Origin: Cordilura impudica
Taxonomy: Eukaryota > Arthropoda > Insecta > Diptera > Scathophagidae
Assembly (NCBI GenBank): GCA_963682025.1
Contig: OY821522.1
Coordinates: 29,376,959-29,440,958, forward strand
Length of the DNA: 64,000 nt
Direction: 5' to 3'
The notes beneath the pieces were generated by a model, which saw only the letters and a program-made list of their open reading frames with translations, was not told the DNA's origin and ran no database searches. The position numbers were made by a program, and so were the translations under genes. Below, piece by piece: positions 45,936-58,029 of the stretch (the first letter of the stretch is position 1; each line of letters starts with the position of its first letter).

Positions 45936-46929
45936 TTATGTGTTAGCTTTTTGCAAATCTTTCGCGTGGTATGCGCCGAGGTCTTTTCCAGCTAAATCAA
46001 CTAATTTGTAATTACAATAACCTATCTTCCTTACAATTTTGGCTTTCAAAAATTTGGGGGCAAGTTTCGAATTATATGCAGAAGCTTTGTTGCTCTGCGA
46101 AAAATTTCGTCGGTAAACTAATTCGCCGTCAGAAAAATTAATCGACCTGGTCCTCAAGTCATAGGTTCTTTTATTCACTTCATAGGCTGTCTCTAAATAT
46201 TCCTGAACCTTTTGCCGAATAAAATGCAATTTATCGGAAGCTTCTACCACATCCAAACCTTCTTCTAACAAATCTAACTTTCTGTCCGAACAGAACACAA
46301 TACGGCGAAAAGCCTAATGAACTGTGAAATGAGCTTCTCAACGCGACTCCTATTTGGCTCAAATTCGTATCCCACATACGCTGGTCTTTTCCCAAATACG
46401 AACGTATTCCAGCTATTATGGATCGATTTACACGCTCAGAATTTTTAGACTGGGGTGAATAAACGGCAGCGAAGATATGTTGCACTCCATATTTTGTCAA
46501 AAAGCTTGCAAAAAGTGACGATCTAAATTGTGAACCGTTGTCAGTAATGACGACTTCGGGAACGCCGAATAAATGAAAAACATTTTTTTCAAGAAAATCA
46601 ATTACCGAAGTGGTCGACATTTTCCGTAACGCTTTAAATAAAGGATATTTTGTGAGGTGGTCTAATACCAAAAAAATAGCTACATTGCCAGTTTTTGACC
46701 TTGGATTTGGCTTGAACACCCATAGGTGGTTTTAAAATAAAATTTGCGCTTTGCTTTGTTTACAAATGTCGCAACTTAATACAAAGGATCTAACCTGAGC
46801 AGCCAATTTGGGCCAATAAAAATTTCGCCTCAATCGTTCGAGGGTTTTTCCCACACCTCCATGTGCAAACATGGGTGGATTATGAGCGCGTTCGATCACA
46901 CAAGAGGTAAGTTCCTGTGGAATCCACAA
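45936..46929 (-). pseudogene. pol: Integrase of element C
   Basis: On the - strand 46929-46732 encodes the HHCC zinc domain (ERAHNPPMFAHGGVGKT ... CDICKQ). After a frameshift, 46719-46231 holds the core with FLVLDHLTKYPL (Asp), VITDNGSQFRS (Asp) and KNSERVNRSI (Glu). A further frameshift near 46290 leads to the C-terminal part ending in GKDLGAYHAKDLQ at 45936. The catalytic residues remain. The C-terminal KLAPKFLKAKIVRK motif is a basic DNA-binding module typical of this Gypsy branch. Confidence 0.87.
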
Positions 46930-46944
46930 CTTCCATGATCGAGC

Positions 46945-48849
46945 CTATGAAAATTCATCGCGTGAAAACTCTACGCGTCTGTAGATGAAACCATCTACGA
47001 CCTTTAAATCGGGCAAACGATTTTTATTGCTTTCGATATCAGCGATCAATTTAATATATTGTCCTGATGAAAAATAAGGAGAAGATAAATCTATCTCTGG
47101 TTCTACACAATCTAAGCTGTTAATGTTTTGAAAATTTAGGGGGTTTTCGTTTTCGGAGGGTAACCTCGATAGAGCATCGGGAACTATGTGTTCACTTCCC
47201 TTTCGATGAAAAATTGAAAAATTAAAGCCTTGGAGCTTTATGGACCATCGAGCTAGCCGGCCATTTAGGTCTGGTTGGCGCATTAACCATTTTAAAGAAG
47301 CGTGATCCGTTATTACGCTAGATTCGTGACCTTCAACATATTCCCTAAATTTCTCTATGCTCAAAACTGCAGCTAGGCTTTCGAGTTCGGTAATAGAGTA
47401 GTTCTGTTTGGCTCTATTCAATTTATGCGAGAAAAATGCAATGGGACTTTCGACACCATTGTCATCTTCTTGAGCCAGAACTCCACCAACTTCAGTCTTG
47501 CATGCATCGCAAGAAATTATGAACGGTCGTTCGAAGTTTGGTGTTACCAATAACTGAGCAGATGTTAATTTTTCTTTGATTACATCAAAGAACTTTTGAG
47601 CTTCAGGATTCCAAACAAAAGTTTTATATTTATTCGTGAGGTCAGTTAACGGACTGGTTAACGAAGCAAAATTTGCTAAAAATCGTCGGTACCAACCTAC
47701 AATACCTAAAAATTGACGAACCTCTTTAGCTGTTTTTGGTTCGGTTAACCCTTTAATGGCGGACACTTAACTTGGGTCAGGTTTTATACACCCAGAACCA
47801 ATTATATAACCTAAGTATCGGACTTCCTTCATGCACCATTTGCATTTTGCAATATTTAACGTCAGACCGGCTTTGCGAATTAATTGTGCTACTTCGAGCA
47901 ATAAAGAAATATGTTCTTCGAAATCATCGCTTACTAAGAGCAAATCGTCTAAATAAACGAAGACTCGATTTCCAAGATGAGGTGGAATAATAACATCCAT
48001 TAATCGGCAAAGGGTTTGTGGTGCATTGGATGAACCAAAAGCCATCACTTTAAATCGATACAATGGCCTATTAGGAACAGTAAAAGCTGTCTTGTCGCGA
48101 GAATTTTCTTCTAAACTAACTTGCCACAAAGCATGTTTTAAATCTAAAGATGAAATGAATTCAGCTTTAGGTAATCTTGAAAAAATTCCGCTGATTTTAG
48201 GTTGAGGGTAAGCGTCGCGAATTGTTACGCTATTCAACTTCCGAGAGTCAAGATAAAGTCTAAACTTTCCTTCTCTCTGGACGCAGGCTACAGGGCTACT
48301 CCAAGAACAAGTAGGAGGGGCTTTTTCTATCACTCCCAGCTCTAACATGCGATCAACTTCGTCATGTATTTTCTTTTCTACGGCAGGAGAGACAGAAAAA
48401 TACCTCTGCTTGATGGGTTTAACTCCTGGATCTATTTCTTTTGAATGTTCAATAATGGTGGTCTTACCTAACCCTTCTTTATTAAAATCTGGAAAAATCT
48501 TTATGATTTGATCTAATCTTTGTTTTTGCTCGTTAGTTAGAATATGCTCCTCACAAACTTGGTTAAGCTCTTCAATTTTTAACGTGCTGTTCCCAAAAAT
48601 TATAGACATAAGTCCGAAGGCGTGCCAAAAATCTATGCCTAAGTATACATCATGGGTTAAATCTGGTATTATATACAAACGAACTAATTTTGTAACATTT
48701 CGGTAGGTGATATTTGTTTCTACGAAACCTAAAATTTTATATTGCTGACCGCCAGCTGCTTCTACGAAATCAGAAAATTTTTTAACAGGTAAATTTTTAC
48801 CAAGAAAAGTTTTTGCAGCGGAACCACTTATACAAGATAACCGAGGCAC
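46945..48849 (-). pseudogene. pol: Protease end, RT and RNase H of element C, single stop
   Basis: A single frame from 48849 to 46945 is broken only by a TAA at about 47766. It contains the end of the protease (VYLGIDFWHAFGLM), RT with WSSPVACVQREGKFR, LDSRKLNSVT, MAFGSSNAPQTLCRLMD and the catalytic VFVYLDDLLLVS, the GWYRRFLANFA connection, and RNase H with ISCDACKTEVGGVLAQ, ITDHASLKWLM and PDALSRLPSE. This is the best-preserved pol in the window. The RT type differs from A, B and Z. Confidence 0.92.
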
Positions 48850-50677
48850 CAGAATCTAAAAGGCTTAATAATTTCATCCCGAAAATATCAATTTGAATAT
48901 AGGGTCTTATGTCGGATTTGGACTTCTCAATAGATTCTATGCAACTTTTAACCTCAAACTTGTTTAATTTTAACATTTTATAAAAAATTCTAATTCGTAG
49001 AGTATTTCTGTTTACTTTATGAATTTGGGTGTTGAATTTCGGTGGGACGCTAATCGATTCGCAGAAAATTCGTTTTCTAGCTAATTCGTACAACCTAACT
49101 CTCTCATGGTATGGCTTGAGGGGAAATAAAGTTGGTTTAGATTTTTCCTTGTCATATTTCAAAATTGTAAAATCGGTGAAATCGGTTTGTGTGCTACCGT
49201 CAGAGCTCTTTTTAAGAATTTCTGTGGGGTTGTCATCATTTTCAAATAGTTTTTCGCCTAAAGGTGAATTTAATTTGTCCTCGAGCGGAAGCTGGTGTTG
49301 TTGCTGGCGCTCGCTTTGGCCTTCGTTTCTACAATTCCAGCAGATATTATTTTGTCTTCGGGCCGGGTCTTCTTTTGGTTTTCGAACCTCGCAAACTTCT
49401 TCAGGTGGGTCTTCATCGAAAAATTCATCTTCTACGTCGATTTCATTAATTTGTCGTCGAAAGTTCTTCGGGGCTCTGTCGAGTTCAAAACTCAGCGCCT
49501 CTCGTCGCAAAACCAAATGGCGTAGATGGGAGACATTATCGATTTGAAGGTAGAACAATTCCCTTCTTAAATGGGGTCTTAAATTTCTCCTTAAAATTTC
49601 TGTCAACTCAGGTTCGCTTAGCGGATATCTTAGACGATCGCAAAGCTGAAGAATGGCTTGGTGAAAATCCTCAAAGCTTTCATTAGCATTTTGCTTTCGG
49701 TCTCTGATCATTTCTCTGATATCTAAATCGGATAGATGATCACCAAAATGGGTTTTAAGTGCTCAACACAAATCTTCCCATTCTATTCTATCGACCGAGC
49801 TACGATATCTCCAATACCATTCTTTAGCTTTCGCCGTGAACAGGATGTGGCAATGGTCTCCTAGCAATCGAAAATCTCCCGCTAAACTGTCTTTTGTCAA
49901 TGAGTTTACCATATAAATGAACTTTTCTACCGGTAACCCTGAGGTGTTTCCATTAAAAGTTATATTCCAACTATTTATGAGGCTTGCAATCTTTCCGCTA
50001 TTGTTAAGTGAAACCGATGATAATGAAGCTCCCTCACGCCTTTCATGTACGGATGGACGGGCTGAGTTGGGTCTAATATTACGCGGAGGGACAAAATTAG
50101 GTTCATGGGGAACGTTATGAACTAAAGGAGCTGAAAAATTGCGATGAACCGACGTGGTTGGAAAAATTTCTCTAGGCCATTCAGGCTCTCTGTTTGCGCT
50201 AATATTTACGCTAGTAAATTGTTGGGACAATCTCTCCACTAGAGCGTGAAGCTTATTGATCTCGCCCTGAAAATTATTTTCTATTTTGAATCTAATGCGG
50301 TCCTCTAAACTATCTCTTCCTTCACCACTAGTCTGACCTGGTGAAATATTTCGGTTTGCATTGAACTCTTCGTTTCTTTGCTTTCTGCCGAATAAAATTC
50401 TTTCCGCGGATTTCGGAATCGTTCCAGTATTAACTGGTAAACTTTCATTATTAACTCGGACGGAATGTTTTAACAAATTGTTTTTAGTGACAGTTTTATT
50501 ACACTGCGGACAACAAGTTGAAACGTTGAGAAAATAAAACATGCACTCTTGGTGAAAGATGTGCCTGCACCTGGTAGAAACTAAGTTACTGGTATGATTG
50601 TAACTTTCCTGACAAATTAGACAAACGTTATCTGCCAAAGCAGAAGCTAAATTTCCAGGACTATGTTGTACTGCCAT
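48797..50677 (-). pseudogene. gag: Gag of element C with N-terminal RING-H2 finger
   Basis: On the - strand ATG at 50677 opens MAVQHSPGNL. Residues 19-59 form a RING-H2 pattern: C19-x2-C22-x14-C37-x-H39-x2-H42-x2-C45-x10-C56-P-x-C59. A helical segment follows (DRIRFKIENNFQGEINKLHA, about residues 125-160), then a retrotransposon-gag capsid domain (AKEWYWRYR ... SFEDFHQAILQLCDRLRYP). An incomplete knuckle (CWNCRNEG) and the start of the protease with LLDSGASV follow. The only break in Gag is a TGA at 49760; a frameshift at about 48845 leads to pol. RING-H2 domains are usually ubiquitin E3 ligase modules; that role here is inference. Confidence 0.9.
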
Positions 50678-52530
50678 GATTTCGGATTAATTCTAAACAA
50701 AAACTTTAACAAAGATATATTCGAATATATAAAAGATTGAGTGAGTGACTGAGTGTTGATTTAAACTATAATAATTGCAAACATATAGATGTTATACAAT
50801 TTTAAGTAAATTTAAATTCAATAAAATTCAGTTCAATAGAACAAATGTTATAAACAAACGAGAATGTGCCAAGTAGAGTTGGTTTGACTGGTTTCAAATT
50901 CGAACGACGGCAAGGCCGTTAATAGAAAAGTGTTCTATTTAGTGCAAATTGATGAAAAAAAATTTTTAGTTCTAGGCGAACGAATGTAAGGCCGTTAAAG
51001 AAAATATTATGAACGGAAATGAATTCAAATGTATTAAAATATGTAGTTCTAATGGAACAAATGCAATAGCATGAAACGAATACCAATGAATTAAATTTCA
51101 GTTCAATCGAACGAAGAAATGAAGTTAAATGTAACGGGTTAGAAAATGAATTCAGTTCAAACTGATTAAAAATTTTCAAGTTCCGAGTGAACGAAAGGTT
51201 ATATAGTAAACAAATGAACTATTATGTTACGTTAATTTGAACCGATTAAAATCGAACGAATGTAATGCAATTACATGAAAAGTGTTATAGATTAGGTACA
51301 AAATTGATTGAAATTTTAAGTTCCAATCCAGCTATGAAATGCCAATTATGGTAGAATTAGGTGAATCCAAATGGATTGCAATTTTAAAGCAATAAAATAT
51401 TGTGCAGTTAATGCAAGGTGTTATTATGTTACTCCAAATTAAGTAAAATATTTGGTTCCAATCGAATGAATGTAAGGCAGTGAAATGAAATGTTATTAAC
51501 TGAAATTAAAAGCATTAAATTAGTGTAAATTGATTAGAAAGTTTAGGTTTCAATCGAACCCACGTAAAAGTATTCAAAAGTAAATTTTCAATAGGTTTAA
51601 AAAATTTAAAATTTTCAAAAAAAAATTTCAATAAAGTTTCAAAAAGAAGCTTGAATATAATTTGTAATATACTTTTCAATATAATTCCAATAGTTCGATA
51701 AATGTTAGTAAATTTTTAGTATATAATTTTCAATATAAAAATTTTCAAAAGATTACAAAAAATTTCAATTATAATTTTCAATATAGCTTGTGTTTGTAAC
51801 TTTTTAAAAAAAATTCAAAATTAAATTTCCAAAAAAAATTTTTTTTTTTTTTTTTAATATAATAATTCAATATCATATAAATTTTCAAAATTAGTTTAAA
51901 TATGATTTAATAAAAATTTTCCAAAATTTCAAAACTTAGTTCAACTATAAGTTAATAAAAATAAACTTTCAGAAAATTTCAAAAATTTCAATAAACTTTT
52001 CAATATATTTTCAAAAAAATTTCAGTAAATTGTTAACCCAATGTAGACAACAAAAACCAACCCAATCATTTAAAAAAAAATCCGTAAGTAAGTATGACCA
52101 TCCATCAAAAAAATAAAAATTTTAAATTTGAGACTTTAATATTTTTTTTTCGAGAGTTTGCTACTATTTCGGCACCATAAAAATCATTTTGGACAGGGGA
52201 CCGGTTCATTTAGAACGAAGTTCCTGTATTCCACAAATAATTTTTACTGACCAAAGCAAATTAAAAATCACAAAAGATAAATTAAATTGTTGAAGTGTGA
52301 ACTAAATCTCAAAACCAGTTTCCAATTCGGTCAATTTAAATAGTGATTAACACATATTTAATTGAAATTCCAGAAGTGGAAATGCTGGAATGAAACTTAG
52401 GACACGCAAAAAAAAGATGTTAAGGAACAATGGGTGCTTTCCCGGTGCACAGATGTTAAAATTAAAAAAAATTGTAGTTCCTTTTTAGAAAAATTATGAA
52501 TTAAAAAAAAAATCCGGTCTATTGTTTCGA
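50678..52530 (-). repeat. Leader of element C with GTTCAATCGAACGAA-type repeats
   Basis: 1.85 kb without a supported gene between gag and the primer binding site. Imperfect units with TTCAGTTCAATCGAACGAA, GAATGTAAGGC and AAATTGATTGAAATTT recur from about 50810 to 51600, on average every 70-120 bp. Below that the sequence is simple and A/T-rich, with TTTTCAAAAAATTTCAAT units to about 52030. Packaging or translation signals may be here but cannot be seen by eye. Confidence 0.65.
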
Positions 52531-52548
52531 GCCCCACGTTGGGCGCCA
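52531..52548 (-). promoter_or_regulatory. tRNA-Lys-type primer binding site of element C
   Basis: On the - strand TGGCGCCCAACGTGGGGC lies 4 bases after the LTR end (CCATTACA). The 18 bases equal the primer site that pairs with tRNA-Lys(1,2) in several retroviruses. It fixes the orientation of element C and the LTR border at 52553. Confidence 0.92.
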
Positions 52549-54707
52549 TTTCTGTAATGGTGCGGCGGTGGTGGAATTTCCGCTTCCGTTTCCCTGAGCC
52601 TTAACGGGTCACACGTGCTGGCAGGGGGCCTAGCTCGCCGGAGGGGTGGGATCTTGTTAAGACCCAGGGAAACCGCACTACAGATATTCACGTGCGATTA
52701 ACAAAAAAAAAAAAAATCTGTCAAAAAACGGTCGCTAATGGGACGGATGGCCATAGTTACCTTGGGATTGGGGACTGGATGTTATGCCCCTTAAGCCCTC
52801 CCTACCATGTTACCTCGACTCCATCTTAATTGGAGGTAACCCACATAAATGATAAGAATTTTGGTTTGGTTTGGTTTCCTACATTGGGATATATAAATTT
52901 TTATTTACCCTTCATTTTAAGGGTTTTTTAAATTTAAATTATAATTAGCAACATTTAACTCTAATAAAATTTTTTTTAGCAATTTTAATTGTAGCTATAT
53001 TTAATTTTAGGAAAATTTTAATTTTAGAAAAATTTTAATTTTAGAAAAATTTTAATTTTAGAAAAATTTTAATTTTAGAAAATTTTGTTTAATATAATTT
53101 ATAAAATAATTTTAAGTTTGAATACAATTTTCAATTCACTGTATTTTTTTTTTTTTTTAGAAATTTTTCATGTCATTGTAATTTTAAATCAATATATATG
53201 TATTTTTTTTTTTGTTTTAATTAAATTTAGTTTTAATTTTAGATTTAACAAAAAATTTTCTTTTTTTTTTAATATGGTACCATTTTGTAAATTCTCTGAA
53301 ATTTCAATAGTGTTAAATTTAGGTTAATTTTAAATTTTCAAGTAATTTTAAGTATATAAAAATTTTGGGGATTTTCATTTAGTTTTGATTTTAAATTTAG
53401 AAAACATTTTCTTTACGGCAAAATTTTAATTTTAGCAAAATTTTGTATTTTAGAACATTATTAATTTAGAAAGTTTTTTTAGTCTAATTTCTATTTCTAG
53501 CAACATTTTAAGCTTAGCAACATTTAATTTTAGGAAAATTTTAATTTAGGAAAATGTTAATTTTAGAAAAATTTTAAAGTATAGCATAATGTTAATTTTA
53601 GGAGAATTTTTAAATTTAGCTTAATTTTATGCATATTTAGGAAAATTATTTTAATTTATGAAATTTTTAGTTTTAACAAAATTTGACTTTTAGCACTATT
53701 TAATTTTAGGACAATTTTTAATCTTTAGGAAAATTTTTAATTTTTAGGAAAATTTTTAAATTTTAGAAAAATTTTTAATAGTAGAACAATTTTAATATTA
53801 GCTCACTTTTTATTTTTTTGCACAATATTTATATCGCCATATGGTTGTATGTAATTATAGTTGATTGCACCAGTACGTTCGTCACAAAAAACAAATCAAA
53901 TGGATTCAGAAACTGCGGCGGCAATTGCAACTGTGGATGCGGATGAGCGTGTGGATTGGGTGTGGATGATAAAATTTTGATCGGGCGTCGGTTGCGCCAT
54001 TTTCAAGAAACACGTATTTCAATTCAACTCTCGTTGTCACAAAAACGGTGCATAAATTTTTAATTGATTAAACGATTAAAATTTCAGTTTTTTTTTTTAA
54101 GTGTTAATAAATTTAACAAAGTTTCTGTGTTTTCCTTGTTCTAATTTTTAGGTTTAAACATAAAATAATAGATTTTTATCAATTGGTTATTGTTCAATTC
54201 ATGAATGAAAAATTTCACTTGTTTTACTACACAACTGCGGCCACATTTTTTTTAAATATCTTTGGTTTTTTTTTTACACTACCTCTTCATTTAACAACTC
54301 GCACTTCAATCAATTTTAAATTTAGCGTCATCGACCCAACGACCCAATTATACAAGATTTTTAATTTTTTGCACACAAAAAAATCTATCAACAAACCAGC
54401 TTGTTGTTTGCAAAAAAAAATCGCAATCACTCATTCGTGTAACCAACACTCATACATTCATTAAATTCCTATGTAAAAAAAAAATACTACATCTAACGAT
54501 GAGGGGAACAAGGTAAGCCAATGTTAATGGCTGACAACAAGGGAGGGAATGAGAGCGAGTAAAAGCTTTATATGTGAACGAAATTATGCTGACGGAGAAA
54601 TATTAACACCAACTCAAGTGTTTAAAAATAGAATTTTTTTGCAACAAACAGAAATTGGCAAACGATATTACCATATAAGGTGTTGTTTACGTGTTATAGT
54701 TTTTTTT

Positions 54708-56077
54708 GATGTGTAAACATCTATGCGATCAGGGGGGGGGTAAAAATCACAAACTTCCCCTACGGAAGCGGAACTAGTTACGGAAATGGAAGCTACAATT
54801 ATTTAGCTGATTCATCAACCAACAGAAAGCGCCATGAATGTATAGCATACAACTGCAACCATCAAGTATGACAAACATAGCAGTTGCTTGCTATACACAT
54901 GTAGATAGCGCTTACTGATTGAATAGATGTTTTTATTCACAAACCACAATGATTTCCAGAATTGCACCAAAATATTTCGGTATTTTGTTTAGTTTTATTT
55001 GAGTTCTAAAGAAAACCGCGTCTTTACTCTATTTGGAAATGTTTTTTCTGTTTTTTTCTTTTTTCAATATAGTAATATTGACACAATTATATGTTGACAA
55101 CTTTCATTACAAAAACATTTTTAGTAGTTATTACTATTTTTCATAATAAAACAAAATTTTTTTAAATAATACAATAATACAATAAATCTATAATATTAAT
55201 AGCCTAGGCAAAAGTAAGTGTTTGGAGATAAAATGAAGGCACACTTTATTGGAAGTGTTTGGAGACAAAATGAAGTGTAAGGAGATTAAATCAGGGAGCG
55301 AATAGCGTTATAAAAACGTTTTTTTTTTAATACAGACGATGGAAACATCAATTCTGTTTATTTATTGAATATATTAGTACATACTAAAGAACTATATGTG
55401 GAAGAAAATAAATTTTATATTCAGCTATAAAATTTGCAAAAATTTATATAAATTTCTATATTTTTATATTAGTTTATAAAATACTTAAAATTTTCATTAT
55501 CATTATTATTTATAAAATTTTTAAAATTGAATATATTAGTACATATTAAACAAATATATGCGGAAGAAAATAAATTTTATATTCAGCTATAAAATTTCCA
55601 AAAATTTATAAAAATTTACACATTTTTATATTAGTTTATAAAATTCTTAAAATTTCAATTATCAGTATTCATTATTATTAATAAAATTCTTAAAATTTTC
55701 ATTATCTTAAATGTTCTCCATTTTTGTCTTTTATTTTCTTTAGTCCGATATACAAAACAACATTAGAGCACTGCTCTCAATTAAATAATAGAGCAAAAAC
55801 AGTAAACATTGATACAGCCGTGGAACATTCAGGTTGGAAACATAAAATATCAAAATAATTTGATTTTTGACGAACCAAAATTGAAACAAAAATTTGGACA
55901 TGAAACATTACTACACACGATGGATCATTAAGGGAAACATGCCGGTCATTTGTATGGGGACTAGGTCTGAACATAGACCGATTCTCACCAATTTCAATAG
56001 CGTTCAGCACAACGTTAATAAAAAATGCTTTAATTTTTAGATGTTTGCACATCTTCCTTGTGATCGGACTCACATGA
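54708..56077. mobile_element. Unclassified 1.37-kb insert (family T) in the LTR of element C
   Basis: The insert is defined by comparison with the other LTR. It starts GATGTGTAAACATC and near its right end has GATGTTTGCACATC; both are short palindromes, but true terminal inverted repeats were not found. The target is a run of T, so no duplication can be read. Blocks of it recur at 58563-61387. It contains a G8 run (54734-54741), a 162-bp tandem duplication (from 55365) and a piece of mini-me-like sequence (about 55945-56008). No coding sequence is supported. Confidence 0.6.
55365..55690 (+). repeat. 162-bp tandem duplication
   Basis: TTGAATATATTAGTACATA occurs at 55365 and 55527, each followed by the same block with AGAAAATAAATTTTATATTC and TTTATATTAGTTTATAAAAT, with a few changes. 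Two copies. Confidence 0.8.
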
Positions 56078-56137
56078 TTTTTTTCTTTTAGGTGAGTACA
56101 CTACATAGTAAAATTTTTCGTACGGCCGTCCCAAGTG

Positions 56138-58029
56138 TGACCGAACTAAAATATGACACAACGGTTTGGGTTCTGTGTGACTCTTCAACGGGTCCTGTTA
56201 AGATCCAACCAAACTCCGTTTCCTGAGCTATTAATGTGTTAAGAGTACTCTTCTTAACATCAGATTTCGTGGGTAAGAGTCGCTGCCAATAATGAAATCA
56301 TTGGGTCTGCTTTCATAGAATTTTGGGTCATCCAGCTCAATATTCTCCAGGTCCTGAATAATGTCTGGGTTAATATTTTGAGTGGCAAAGTTTCGAGTAA
56401 GGGTTTTTACGACAATTGCTTGGATTTTCAGACTGAACTCTTTATGGGTATTGGATCGCAAAGTAACTTCGCACATTTTATTTGATCGTGCTGAAACAAC
56501 CTCATCCAGTCCAGAGATTTCAGCAACAATGGGTGTTGTGGGAAACCGTTATTTGCATCTGAGCTGGTCAGAAATAAATGAAAAGTGTGACGCTGGGTCT
56601 ATAAGAGCTCTTGCGGGAAACAGCGAACATGAATTTCTACTTCCAGAACTGATGTCCCTAATAACTTTTTTCGGTCATCTAAATGGGTTGTATTCGATTG
56701 GGTAATTGTAGAGAGAGATTGTGACGATGTTGAGGGTAGAACATCATTTTGAATTTGGGTATTTGTGTTCGATAAAGGTTTGTGTAAAAGGTATTATGTC
56801 GTCCTCCACAATGTCTACATGTAAATGTACTTCGACATTCTTTAATAGAGTGAGCAATGGCTAGACAGTTATAACAAAAACCGTTCTTTTTCACAAATTC
56901 AACTCTCGTACTTACTCCCATGGAGATAAATGATGAGCACTCTCTAAGGGTGTGTTTATTTTTGCAAATTGAGCCATCTGGCCTAACCGTTTTTGGGTGG
57001 GTTTGGGTTGAGTTCGAGAATGTGTGTTCCTTTTGAAATTTTTTGTGTGAACCATTGTCCTTTATTTGCTCTTGGGTTATATTGTGAAAAGTGTTGCCTT
57101 TTTTCTCAAAATGATCAAAATGAATTCTTTATATCATTCACTAATTCAAGTCCTTTATATTAATTTGTTAAAAACATGTTCATTTCAGTCCAACAGGGTA
57201 TAACTGAAGTATCTCCAAGGGTTTTTTCGAAATACTCTAGGGTTTCTCTGGGCAATTTCGACGAACAAATATATACAAAAATAGGGTCCCAATTTTCTGC
57301 ATCTACATCTAATATATTTATATCTGAAATACAACCATTTATCTTTCTCTGTAATTTTCTAATAGAAACTCCGCATTGGACAGTAACAGAGGGTAAAATG
57401 AAAAGTGTTTTCAGTTGTGCATTTACTTGCATTCTTTGGTTCTCATATTGAGCAACCAATTGTGACCAGGCTACAACAAAGCCCTCATTGGTCAAGGGTG
57501 CGTTATCCACAATCTCTTTGGCCTCGCCTCGTGTTTTTTCTCTCAGATAAAAGAGTTTTTCAACTCCACTCAATCGGGTATTGTTACCATACATGGCTTT
57601 AAACATGTCTCTAAAGGAAGCCCAGAATCTATGGTCGCCATTAAAAACCTGTAGATCGCAAGGAGCGACGCTAAAATTAACTGCGGTTGGGTTGGTAGGA
57701 GCTGAGGGTTTTTCCTGTTGTTTCTGAACGGTTTCAAGTGCTTCCTCTATCGATATTGGGCGAGTTCTGAACTACTTTTTAGCCTTCATGTATTCGCCCG
57801 TAATATCGTCCATGCTAATCGTCGCTTCCTCTTTAGGGTCATCCATGAGTGGAGATTCTCTGATGCGCTCATGTCGGTTACAAATCTTGTTATAAACTTC
57901 TTCCAGCTCTCTTTTTTGACACTTGAGAGTGGCCAATGAAGTGGTTTTCTTTTCCGAAGAAGATTTTTTAAATTCTTCCTCAAAAGATAGCAAATCAACT
58001 TTGATAATGCTGGAGAGACCGGCTGCCAA
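56138..58029 (-). pseudogene. gag: BEL/Pao Gag and protease
   Basis: On the - strand ATG at 58029 (MAAGLSSIIKVDLL) opens a Gag whose frame, apart from a TAG at 57772, runs to 57160. It has an N-terminal charged coiled-coil region (KKSSSEKKTTSLATLKCQK ...), then the BEL capsid signature (CDLQVFNGDHRFWASFRDMF; GVEKLFYLREKTRGEAKEIV). After several stops the nucleocapsid knuckles appear at about 56880-56790 (CYNCLAIAHSIKEC, CRHCGGRH). The protease region ends with DFIIGSDSYP and AQETEFGWILTG before element C interrupts at 56137. The same reading frame continues at 41432. Confidence 0.86.

Larger units (their letters stand above)
41437..56133 (-). mobile_element. Ty3/Gypsy element C with about 2.2-kb LTRs (Ulysses/Osvaldo-like)
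   Basis: Two direct LTRs (41437-45875 and 52553-56133, each enlarged by one insertion) enclose a - strand gag-pol. The flanks are GGTG (41433-41436) and AGTG (56134-56137), a 4-bp duplication with one mismatch. The primer binding site matches tRNA-Lys. Subtracting inserts gives LTRs of about 2.16 and 2.21 kb; very long LTRs and a Lys primer are known from Ulysses, so that lineage is proposed but not proven. Removing C keeps the BEL frame. Confidence 0.88.
52553..56133 (-). repeat. 5' LTR of element C, interrupted by a 1.37-kb insert
   Basis: Aligns with 41437-43140 and 45424-45875. It carries the intact, uninterrupted sequence at the site where the other copy holds the solo LTR, and an insert at 54708-56077 in a T-run. 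It ends GGCCGTCCCA before the AGTG duplication. Confidence 0.87.

Noticed and set aside
49029..49547. 172-codon + strand ORF
   Set aside because: Antisense of the Gag of element C; no motif of its own.
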